A DNA stretch of 11,833 bases from Anaerolineaceae bacterium (GTDB taxonomy: Bacteria > Chloroflexota > Anaerolineae > Aggregatilineales > Phototrophicaceae), in contig JACKCF010000012.1 of NCBI GenBank assembly GCA_020634165.1, positions 1-11,833 of the forward strand. Reading direction: 5' to 3'. Of this stretch, positions 1 to 6,381 are shown piece after piece. Numbering within the stretch: position 1 is the stretch's first letter; the number at the start of each line of letters is the position of its first letter. The notes under the pieces are model-generated. The model saw only the letters and a program-made list of their open reading frames with translations. It made no database searches and was not told the DNA's origin. The position numbers and the translations under genes are program-made.

Positions 1-74
1 GCGGTATTGCAGATGTCGCGTTTACTTATGGGCTTCCAAACGAGACCCCTGTCACAGGCAAGTGGCAACCCTAG
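1..74 (+). CDS. C-terminal end of a probable repeat-containing (propeller-like) surface protein, 5' truncated by window
   Basis: Only the last 23 residues are visible, in the frame starting at base 3 and ending in TAG at 72-74. The peptide contains VAFTYGLPNETPVTGKW. This resembles the tandem repeat of many secreted Chloroflexota and cyanobacterial proteins, in which an F-x-(Y/F)-G step is followed by a (D/E)-x-PV-x-G-(D/K)-W step (FG-GAP or integrin-like propeller repeats). The other two forward frames give less protein-like peptides. A hairpin terminator begins 25 nt after the stop, which supports a real gene end here. The gene converges on the DyP peroxidase gene. The repeat identity rests on one partial unit seen by eye, so the product name is tentative. 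Export or surface location is inferred from the family only. Confidence 0.5.
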   Translation, partial: GIADVAFTYGLPNETPVTGKWQP

Positions 75-98
75 ATAAACGATGCTCAACAGCATTAG

Positions 99-131
99 AA
101 CAGCCTGCCTCTACCGAGACGGGCTGTTTTT
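99..131 (+). terminator. Rho-independent terminator between convergent genes
   Basis: The left arm AACAGCCTG (99-107) pairs with CGGGCTGTT (120-128) through 9 bp including one G-U pair, around a 12-nt loop. Five T residues (127-131) follow on the + strand, overlapping the foot of the stem. It lies 25 nt after the stop of the upstream + strand gene. The TAA of the convergent peroxidase gene (130-132) sits in the T tract, so its mRNA would run into the same hairpin; on that strand the sequence after the stem has no clear U tract, so termination there would be weaker. Confidence 0.75.
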
Positions 132-1677
132 ATTGTGCCAGGAATCGCAATGCTGTCAGGCTTGGCATGAAAAAATACCCCCCGCCCAACACATCGACAA
201 ACCGAGGCAAGGGACGAGTACGGACTCTGCACGCATCACCTGGGATGTGCATATAGCTGGCAGGTTGCTCTGCGTAGCCGTTATCACCAATAATCGGATC
301 TTTGCTCTGGTACATGCCATTAAAGTGCGGGTTGTTTGCCCAGTTGGTTTGAATGAACTCAAACTGCCGTGAAATGCTGGCATTCACACAAATAAAGTGC
401 AGTCCTCGCTCACCACCATCATCTTCCAGAGCGAGTAAAGACCCCAGCAATGCGGCGTTGTTGGAATCAAGTTTTTCCAGATCAAACAAAGATTCGCCGT
501 AAATACGACCACGTCGCAAAATACGATGCTTCATTGTTGTTGTCGCTGCTTCTTCCGCACCCAATGGGTGAAATGAATCACGCGGGTTGGTCCGGCGCAA
601 GTGTGAGCCAAACGGACAATGCTGGCCATCAGCATCTGATTTTGCAAAGTTGAAGTCATTCTGATGCTTGAGTGCCACAACATCGGGCACTAGTGGATCA
701 CCATTTGGCGTGCGACCTACCATCTTTGATGCCAGCCACAGCATCCGCTCAACAGATGCCACACCATCCATGCGTTCGACCTCTTCACGGATGAATTGCC
801 AGAATGCAGGCACATTTTGAGTCATCTTGCGATACACCAGATAAGTGCCATTCGCGCCGAAATCTTTGAGATGACCAGCTCGTGATAAGGGATGTGATGG
901 CCGTGGATTGCTATATAAGGGCAAAATGTTGTTCGGGTCATCTTCCCAGGCAACGACAGGTACTGTTGGGAAAAGTCCAAATGCGTTTATGTAACCGAGA
1001 ATGAATTCACCCGTAGCAATCGAATCTATAATGGGTTTGCCGTCACCATCATAGAGATTGATCCCCTGAATGCGCGGCTGAGAAATACCATCCTTGAAGC
1101 CAAAATGCTCCTTGTCATCGTATCTACGATAGGCGAATTCGGTGTAAACGACGTCAACGCCCTGCATCTCGGCAACAACTTCGTCAGCAAACTGCTGTAT
1201 CTCGGCTTGATTAGCCGATGAGTCACTAGCATCCATTCCGGCATGGAGCAGCAGCAAAATATGGTAAGGCTCTGATGCGGGATTGCCGATTTGCCAAGCA
1301 TCTGGTGCACTGGTGCCGATGTCACCCAGTCCCAACGAACGGGGACCAGCGGCCATACCCTGCTGGAATTCGCCAGGGAATGTGCGCAACGTTGCATCGG
1401 ATAACCCTACTGCAGCCAATCCCTCGAAGGAGAAGGCAATACTGATGATGCGTTCTGGATAGATTTTAGGTGGACGCTCTTCACCTGGGGCACATGGTTG
1501 ATCGTTTTTACGCCAGCTTTCTGCGGTCAATATCTGCGGAACGAGCTGCTTCAGCCAGGCTTTTGCTCTCTCAACATCGGTTACACGTAAGAACAGATAG
1601 GCCGCTGCATAGGTATGCCCTAACCCACTGGTGATAAAGCCCTGAATATCGCGTTTGGCCTCGTTTAAGCTGGTCAT
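130..1677 (-). CDS. DyP-type heme peroxidase
   Basis: A 515-aa DyP-type (dye-decolorizing) peroxidase, a heme enzyme that uses H2O2 to oxidise organic substrates. The family signature GFKDGISQP begins at residue 193 and supplies the distal Asp (D196). The proximal heme histidine is H359 in CPFGSHLRRTNPRD. The HRILRRG block at 384-390 should carry the distal Arg side. A typical C-terminal stretch GLHFICVNASISRQFEF starts at 425. At over 500 residues it fits the longer DyP subclasses better than the compact bacterial A/B types. No Tat or Sec signal is seen (it starts MTSLNEAKRD), so it is probably cytoplasmic, or carried by a partner. ATG at 1677 is preceded by AAGAAGGA with a 7-nt spacer. It is second in an operon, 13 nt after the upstream stop. 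The natural reductant is unknown; a divergent GMC oxidoreductase is a possible H2O2 source (inference). Confidence 0.93.
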   Translation of the reverse strand: MTSLNEAKRDIQGFITSGLGHTYAAAYLFLRVTDVERAKAWLKQLVPQILTAESWRKNDQPCAPGEERPPKIYPERIISIAFSFEGLAAVGLSDATLRTFPGEFQQGMAAGPRSLGLGDIGTSAPDAWQIGNPASEPYHILLLLHAGMDASDSSANQAEIQQFADEVVAEMQGVDVVYTEFAYRRYDDKEHFGFKDGISQPRIQGINLYDGDGKPIIDSIATGEFILGYINAFGLFPTVPVVAWEDDPNNILPLYSNPRPSHPLSRAGHLKDFGANGTYLVYRKMTQNVPAFWQFIREEVERMDGVASVERMLWLASKMVGRTPNGDPLVPDVVALKHQNDFNFAKSDADGQHCPFGSHLRRTNPRDSFHPLGAEEAATTTMKHRILRRGRIYGESLFDLEKLDSNNAALLGSLLALEDDGGERGLHFICVNASISRQFEFIQTNWANNPHFNGMYQSKDPIIGDNGYAEQPASYMHIPGDACRVRTRPLPRFVDVLGGGYFFMPSLTALRFLAQ

Positions 1678-1683
1678 GATGGC

Positions 1684-1693
1684 ATCCTTCTTA
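1684..1693 (-). promoter_or_regulatory. Ribosome binding site of the peroxidase gene, overlapping upstream stop codon
   Basis: Read on the minus strand, the sequence is TAAGAAGGAT followed by GCCATC and the ATG at 1677. The TAA that ends the upstream gene (1691-1693) abuts or overlaps the AAGAAGGA Shine-Dalgarno. This arrangement predicts translational coupling of the two genes. Confidence 0.7.
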
Positions 1694-2926
1694 TAGGTAT
1701 TTCAGCCATTTGGCTGCTGATTTTTCGTTGATGTTGTCGTGATAAGCGTAATAGAGGCGGCGAGCCTGCTCTATGCCAACCACGGTCGTATGCGGATAGG
1801 CCGAATAGTGAAAGCTCGCGGGCGTATTATGGCAAAGGATACCTTCAGTAAAGGCTTCCGGGTCGAGCGTGGCACCATAGCGCCAGCCGATACTGCCATC
1901 CCACAAGGTATTCAAGCCGCTAGGCAGCCGATTCACGAAGTCGGCAAAATAGGCGGAAGCTGTGCCATCATAATCACTGATGAACAACATGCGGCGACCA
2001 CCATCTATCATCACCCAACGTGCAAAGTGAATCGTCGGGATGACACGGTTGCGTGTGATGAACGGAATCTTGATAAACGCGCCGAAACTATCAATGACGG
2101 CATGCTGGCGGCGCGTTGTCTTTGGACCATTAACGGTAACAATCGTGACCTGGTTCTGAACCTGCTTCCGCTGCTGAAAAGCAGGCAGGGTATCGACCCG
2201 CATACATGGGCCGACTTCATCGCCAGGGGCAAATGGCACACACGGGCCACTTTTATCCAGAGATGCATCAGAGTACTCGCGATCCAGTTTGACCTGAGTG
2301 AGCGAGATAATCGTCGCAGGAATAAGAGCCAGCCCATGACGCAACAAGCCAATAATCTGCGGGATGACGCCGATAGTAATCAGGACAAACTTTATGAAAG
2401 TACTTATGGCGCGTAATCCTCTGCGCAGCCAGGAAATCGGTGCGAACTGTCGCGGTAGCTGGCGCATGGCCTCACTGTACTGGGACAGTGGCACATCGAA
2501 CTGGTCAGAAAGTTCCTGTCGTAAAGCCAGATATTTCTGGATGTTGCCAACTGTTTCGTAGCGATAGGCTTTGAGAAAAAGGTTGGTCTTGATGTTGTGT
2601 CCGTTCATAAACTGGACGAAGCTGCTGGCGCCTGTGTAGCCTTCACAGCATCCCCAGATTGCGTCCACATCTGATGTGCTGTCGCGCAGGTCGCGCAGGT
2701 ATGTATCGCGATCACCATCATGGACAGCAGTAAACAAGAGTCGCTTGCGATTCTTGCCAGAATCAACATCCTGCAAAACGACAAAGCGCGCAAAATGTGT
2801 CAGGTTCATCCTGGCAAAATCAATCGTTACACCATCGGGTTCGTTAATGGTGCTGACAACAGCACGACAGGCATCTTCCTGCCCTGCTTGGATTGGGGCT
2901 AATATTGTGATGACTTCTGAAACCAT
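1691..2926 (-). CDS. Conserved-looking protein of unknown function with internal duplication, partner of DyP peroxidase
   Basis: A 411-aa protein whose family I do not recognise. It contains two related halves. The first (residues about 40-130) has HFARFVVLQD, then LLFTAVHDGDRDTYLRDL and IWGCCEGY. The second (about 296-395) has HFARWVMIDG, then MLFISDYDGTASAYFADF and LWDGSIGW. HFAR (44-47, 300-303), LLF/MLF-x-x-x-x-DG and the Trp (91, 342) recur in the same order at similar spacing. Between them lies a hydrophobic stretch (about 173-209: FIKFVLITIGVIPQIIGLL and GLALIPATIISL) that could be one or two membrane helices. No signal peptide is evident. ATG at 2926 follows a GGGGGAA-like site. It is the first gene of the operon and is 13 nt from the peroxidase. 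That pairing suggests an accessory or targeting role for the peroxidase, but nothing in the sequence names a reaction. Confidence 0.85.
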   Translation of the reverse strand: MVSEVITILAPIQAGQEDACRAVVSTINEPDGVTIDFARMNLTHFARFVVLQDVDSGKNRKRLLFTAVHDGDRDTYLRDLRDSTSDVDAIWGCCEGYTGASSFVQFMNGHNIKTNLFLKAYRYETVGNIQKYLALRQELSDQFDVPLSQYSEAMRQLPRQFAPISWLRRGLRAISTFIKFVLITIGVIPQIIGLLRHGLALIPATIISLTQVKLDREYSDASLDKSGPCVPFAPGDEVGPCMRVDTLPAFQQRKQVQNQVTIVTVNGPKTTRRQHAVIDSFGAFIKIPFITRNRVIPTIHFARWVMIDGGRRMLFISDYDGTASAYFADFVNRLPSGLNTLWDGSIGWRYGATLDPEAFTEGILCHNTPASFHYSAYPHTTVVGIEQARRLYYAYHDNINEKSAAKWLKYL

Positions 2927-3004
2927 CGTTCCCCCAAATACTCGCTATTCAGAAAATCATTTGCTTTAAGGGTATTGCCAACGTGTGACGGCATTTCTGT
3001 CTCT

Positions 3005-3033
3005 ATTATGCGGGGCTTTCCGTCCAGCAATCG
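3005..3033 (-). promoter_or_regulatory. Possible promoter of the peroxidase operon
   Basis: On the minus strand a CATAAT -10-like box (3010-3005, 5 of 6 matches to TATAAT) lies about 80 nt upstream of the first gene's ATG. The -35 position at 17-nt spacing falls on CGATTG, which is poor, but this is exactly where the first CAATCGCT copy lies. An activator-dependent promoter or another sigma factor would explain the weak -35. This was judged by eye only. Confidence 0.3.
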
Positions 3034-3047
3034 CTAAAAAGATGAAA
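3028..3047 (+). repeat. CAATCGCT motif, copy 1 (with GATGAAA)
   Basis: CAATCGCT (3028-3035), then a 5-nt spacer and GATGAAA (3041-3047). The same two words in the same order recur at 3113-3130 with a 3-nt spacer. This copy sits over the -35 position of the candidate minus-strand promoter. Confidence 0.6.
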
Positions 3048-3112
3048 AAAATCTCTCAGGTCTGTTGTCAGAAGAACGGGGATGGCGCATGATGATAAAG
3101 AGTTCCTGACAT

Positions 3113-3130
3113 CAATCGCTGGCGATGAAA
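3113..3130 (+). repeat. CAATCGCT motif, copy 2 (with GATGAAA)
   Basis: CAATCGCT (3113-3120), then GGC and GATGAAA (3124-3130). It repeats the composite word of copy 1, about 85 bp away. Within it ATCGC-TG-GCGAT (3115-3126) forms a small perfect inverted repeat, the usual shape of a dimer-binding operator. Confidence 0.6.
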
Positions 3131-3197
3131 GCCCAATCAATAGTAGACTATAGTCCACAATTTAGCACTTGACAACGCACCTCATATCAGCGATTGC
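3125..3197 (+). promoter_or_regulatory. Possible promoter(s) of the GMC/GH94-like operon
   Basis: There are two candidates. The first is ATGAAA (3125-3130), an 18-nt spacer and TATAGT (3149-3154, 5 of 6 matches), which lies inside the palindrome GACTATAGTC. The second is a perfect TTGACA (3169-3174) with no good -10 at 16-18 nt; the inverted CAATCGCT copy occupies that site. Either would leave a 5' leader of roughly 70-120 nt before the ATG at 3278. This was judged by eye; neither is compelling alone. Confidence 0.35.
3188..3196 (-). repeat. CAATCGCT motif, copy 3 (inverted)
   Basis: CAGCGATTG on the + strand is the reverse complement of CAATCGCTG, so it matches nine bases of copy 2 in the opposite orientation. 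It lies 14-22 nt downstream of the consensus TTGACA (3169-3174), covering the place where the -10 box would be. There is no GATGAAA word beside this copy. Confidence 0.55.
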
Positions 3198-3261
3198 CTG
3201 AATCGAACACAAGTTAGTGCAAGTTTCATCAAATAGATCTGAGCCATTCATTGGCTGAATC

Positions 3262-3270
3262 GGTGGGGGG
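3262..3270 (+). promoter_or_regulatory. Ribosome binding site that fixes the GMC oxidoreductase start
   Basis: GGTGGGGGG ends 7 nt before ATG 3278. The in-frame TTG at 3251 has no purine-rich site at the right distance (CTGAGCCATTCA precedes it). This favours the downstream ATG, nine codons later. Confidence 0.55.
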
Positions 3271-3277
3271 TATAGAC

Positions 3278-6200
3278 ATGGCTGTACAACCGTCGTTGAA
3301 CGCAAGCAAACACGAAAATCGACTGGCATTTTTCCTGAGCTTGATTGCTGGCATGCGCATGTTCGTCGCACTGGCCTTGATTATCGCTCCGTATATCCTC
3401 AGAGATTTGCCCTTCTTTACAGCCCCGCCCTTCTTCTTTACCAATACCGTTGCCGGCGTCGTTCTGGTCGCCCTGACAGCCTGGTTTGCCAGCGGTGATG
3501 TACGCCGCTTCCGTAATTTGGCCGTCATTACGGATATGGCGCTGTGGCTGGGTGCGGCCTCTTACCTGACGATGCTCATCAGTCCGGCGGGGGCAGGCTG
3601 GCAAATTGAACTCCTGCTGATGGTCGGAACTTATTCCACATTGGCCCTGATTGTCGCCTACCTGTTATGGAAAGCCGCGCCTGAAAGTCCCTCGTGGTCA
3701 GATTGGGTCTCGGAGAAGGCGACAACAACCTGGGAACGCATCGGACAAGTAGTGTATGGGGCATTCGGCATCATTTCATTCATTGCTGTCGCTGGCAGCC
3801 TGATTGGCGCTTTCATCCCATCAAACCCGCTGGCTGACCTCTGGGCACAACCCGTATTTGTAGCTGGCTCTGCCCTAAAGATTGGCACGTTGGGGATACT
3901 TTCGCTGGCGGTTGCGCTCAAGATTCGGCAACGCCTGAAGCTCATGACGCTGGTCATCCTGGGCCACGCAGGTTCCTGGGTGGTCATTACGATTCTGGCG
4001 ATTTTTGGCTATTGGCGCTTTGGTGATTATACGCTGACGATTGGCAGTATGACCGTTGGTGTGTCTGAAATAATGTTCGGGGCATGGCTCCTTGATGTCG
4101 TGATTATTGCCGTATTTGGCTTTATCCAGAACCGGATTAACGCCTCGGTGGTTGATCATGTCAACTTCTTCGCGCCGTTCCATTTCCGCGTGTTAGAAGC
4201 GTTGATCGAAACATTGATCGAAGGCAGCAACGAAGAAGGAAAATCGTTCGAGCGGGTTGAGCCGTACCAGTGTGCGCTGAATACAGATGTCTATCTGTCA
4301 TCATTCCATTCCAACCGCCTTTTCCTGGCCAAGCTGGCCCTGATGGGCACAGAATACATGCCGCTGATGTGGTTCAAGCAACCCATGACCTGGCTGCGCC
4401 CGGAAGCGCGCCACGATTTTATCAATCGCCGTTTTAAGCAAGAAATTCTGGAGCCACCGGCCCGCTATCGTTTCCTTGATCGCATCTTCCGAGGCGGGAA
4501 CGCACTCGTTTTAAGGACACGCGGCCCTATTACGCCAGCTACCCTGGACGCTACGATGAACTTCAGCGACTTACTGGAAGGCATCATGCGCTTTGACATG
4601 CAGATGACCTACCTGGGCTATTATGGCGATGATCGCACGTGGGAAAAAGATGAAGAAGGCAATGGCATTGGCTATGTGCCCTTCTCCAAGCGGCCCAAGA
4701 GCTTCAAAGTAGTGCCAAGGCGTCCACATCCGCCGCTGGATGTGACCCTGCCGGAAGACATCGCCCGCCAGGGGGTTGATGTCATTCATGACGCTGATGT
4801 GGTCATCATCGGCAGTGGTGCAGCCGGCGCCATGATGGCGGAACGCCTGCTAGAACGCGGTCGCAGTGTGTTGATGCTGGAACGCGGCATTTATTCACAC
4901 CCTGATACATTCAACGAAAACGAAATTGACATGGTGAGCCGCCTGTACAGCGACGGTGCGCTGCAAATCTCGCAGTCGCTGCGGTTCACGATTTTGCAGG
5001 GCAGCGCCGTCGGCGGCACGACGGTGGTTAACAACGCCGTCTGCTTCGACACACCGGAACATGTCGTCGATACGTGGAATGCGCGCAATGACAAGCCTGT
5101 TATCGACAAAGAAAAATACTACCAATCGCAGAAAGCCGTGCGAGAACGCATGAGCATTGGCCGCATCAAGACGGGCACACGCACACCCATTGATGACCTG
5201 CTCAATCATGGTGATACCAAGATCAACGCAGGTGTACAGCGCTACTTTGAAAATCATCCAGAGTTGGGTGAATACAAGTACGACATTGTCGAGGCCAATA
5301 TCACAGACTGCCTGGGCTGCGGCTACTGCAACATTGGCTGCAAGTATGGACGTAAAATTTCCATGCTTGATGAAGTACTGCCGAAAGCGCAGGCCGACTA
5401 TGGCGCAGATCGCTTCCGTATTCTATCTGAGGCAGAGGTGGTTCACCTCGGCACGAGTAATGGCAAAGTCAACGAGATTGTCGTCAATATTCGCGGCAAG
5501 CGGAAACTGGTCATCAAAGACCCCAAGACGGTCGTCGTCAGCGCAGGTGCAGTCGCTTCTAGCTGGCTGCTGATGCGCAGCGGCATCGGCAAAAATCTAC
5601 CTGTGGGCAAAGGACTGTGCTTCAATATGGGCAGCCCGCTCTATGGCTGGTTCGGGGAACCAATTAACGCTTATGAGGGCCTCCAGATCGCGCACTATCT
5701 GGACATCAAAGGCAAAGATGGCTTTGTCTATGAAACGTGGTTCAATCCGCCGCTGGCGCAGGCACTGACGATGCCTGGTTGGTTGGATACCCACTTCAAG
5801 AATATGCAGCGCTACAACGAGATGGTCGCTGTTGGGGTGCTGGTGGGCACAGAATCGAACGCCTATATTGATCGCGCGCTGCTCATCAACGGGCCAGATG
5901 TGGTTTATAAGCCATCCAAACGCGACCTTGATCGGTTGCTGGAAGCCTTCCAGATACTGGGTGGCGTGCTGTTTGAAGCCGGTGCAAAAGAAGTTTTCGC
6001 TGCGACGCGCAAGTATCACAGCTATACACCCGTCAATGGCAATGCTTATGCGCAGATGGCCGCCCCGAATGATCTCGCCCATCTGGCTGACCTCGTCCAT
6101 AGCGATGATGATCTGCTGCTAGGGACAGGCCACCCACAGGGGGGGAATGCCATCGGTTCTCGCCCCGATGGCACTGGCGCCAGCGTAGTCGATGAGCATT

Positions 6201-6325
6201 TTAAGGTCTATGGCTATGACAATCTCTATGTCTGTGATGCCAGCGTCCACCCGACTGCTACAACAGTCAATCCACAGCTTACAGTCATGACCCTGGCCCA
6301 TTACGCGGCACAGTTCATTGAGTGA
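3278..6325 (+). CDS. Membrane-anchored GMC-family FAD oxidoreductase (about 8 TM + linker domain + GMC)
   Basis: A 1015-aa protein from ATG 3278. Residues about 16-284 form roughly eight hydrophobic helices (near 16-40, 53-72, 80-102, 108-131, 158-180, 192-215, 222-245, 252-283) that I cannot assign to a family. Residues about 290-470 form a soluble domain ending in a YYGDDRTWE...GIGYVPF-like segment, as precedes the flavin domain in long-chain alcohol oxidase and gluconate-dehydrogenase-like proteins. The GMC part begins at 505 with DVVIIGSGAAGAMMAERLL (FAD GxGxxG, 512-517), then LQGSAVGGTTVVNN (573-586). A four-Cys block follows at C678, C681, C684 and C688. The C-terminal GMC domain supplies the probable catalytic pair H952 (GTGHPQGGN) and N998 (TTVNPQLT). 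It probably oxidises an alcohol or sugar at the membrane and passes electrons to O2, a quinone or another carrier; the substrate is unknown. It is first in an operon, 56 nt before the GH94-like gene. Typical GMC enzymes are 500-750 aa, so the membrane part is an addition. Confidence 0.92.
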   Translation: MAVQPSLNASKHENRLAFFLSLIAGMRMFVALALIIAPYILRDLPFFTAPPFFFTNTVAGVVLVALTAWFASGDVRRFRNLAVITDMALWLGAASYLTMLISPAGAGWQIELLLMVGTYSTLALIVAYLLWKAAPESPSWSDWVSEKATTTWERIGQVVYGAFGIISFIAVAGSLIGAFIPSNPLADLWAQPVFVAGSALKIGTLGILSLAVALKIRQRLKLMTLVILGHAGSWVVITILAIFGYWRFGDYTLTIGSMTVGVSEIMFGAWLLDVVIIAVFGFIQNRINASVVDHVNFFAPFHFRVLEALIETLIEGSNEEGKSFERVEPYQCALNTDVYLSSFHSNRLFLAKLALMGTEYMPLMWFKQPMTWLRPEARHDFINRRFKQEILEPPARYRFLDRIFRGGNALVLRTRGPITPATLDATMNFSDLLEGIMRFDMQMTYLGYYGDDRTWEKDEEGNGIGYVPFSKRPKSFKVVPRRPHPPLDVTLPEDIARQGVDVIHDADVVIIGSGAAGAMMAERLLERGRSVLMLERGIYSHPDTFNENEIDMVSRLYSDGALQISQSLRFTILQGSAVGGTTVVNNAVCFDTPEHVVDTWNARNDKPVIDKEKYYQSQKAVRERMSIGRIKTGTRTPIDDLLNHGDTKINAGVQRYFENHPELGEYKYDIVEANITDCLGCGYCNIGCKYGRKISMLDEVLPKAQADYGADRFRILSEAEVVHLGTSNGKVNEIVVNIRGKRKLVIKDPKTVVVSAGAVASSWLLMRSGIGKNLPVGKGLCFNMGSPLYGWFGEPINAYEGLQIAHYLDIKGKDGFVYETWFNPPLAQALTMPGWLDTHFKNMQRYNEMVAVGVLVGTESNAYIDRALLINGPDVVYKPSKRDLDRLLEAFQILGGVLFEAGAKEVFAATRKYHSYTPVNGNAYAQMAAPNDLAHLADLVHSDDDLLLGTGHPQGGNAIGSRPDGTGASVVDEHFKVYGYDNLYVCDASVHPTATTVNPQLTVMTLAHYAAQFIE

Positions 6326-6370
6326 TGCTGACATGTGCGGCGAATTATTCAACAATAGACTGCCACTTAT

Positions 6371-6376
6371 AGAGGA
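6371..6376 (+). promoter_or_regulatory. Ribosome binding site of the GH94-like gene
   Basis: AGAGGA with a 5-nt spacer before ATG 6382. The 56-nt gap after the GMC stop shows no terminator hairpin, so the two genes are probably co-transcribed. Confidence 0.65.
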
Positions 6377-6381
6377 TAAAC

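Larger units (their letters stand above)
2927..3277. promoter_or_regulatory. Divergent intergenic regulatory region
   Basis: This 351-bp gap separates the peroxidase operon (minus) from the GMC oxidoreductase operon (plus). I see no credible gene in it; a TTG-started nine-residue extension of the GMC frame is discussed under that gene. It holds three copies of CAATCGCT, a 10-bp perfect palindrome GACTATAGTC (3146-3155), a consensus TTGACA (3169-3174), and A-rich DNA at 3036-3050. Both operons must start from promoters in this stretch. Confidence 0.7.

Noticed and set aside
1..78. Alternative reading of the left edge in frame 1 (ending TAA at 76-78)
   Set aside because: Its peptide lacks the repeat-like pattern seen in the frame ending at TAG 72-74. 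With so few codons the choice is favoured, not proven.
1739..2416. 225-aa open frame on the + strand opposite the duplicated-domain gene
   Set aside because: It lies wholly antisense to a frame with clear internal protein-level duplication and a good operon position. Its own translation shows no domain-like pattern.
3262..3270. G-rich run as a G-quadruplex or special regulatory element
   Set aside because: There is only one long G run with no further G tracts at suitable spacing. It is better explained as the ribosome binding site.
3251..3277. TTG start nine codons upstream for the GMC oxidoreductase
   Set aside because: No ribosome binding site precedes it, while the ATG at 3278 has a G-rich site 7 nt upstream. 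It remains possible but less likely.
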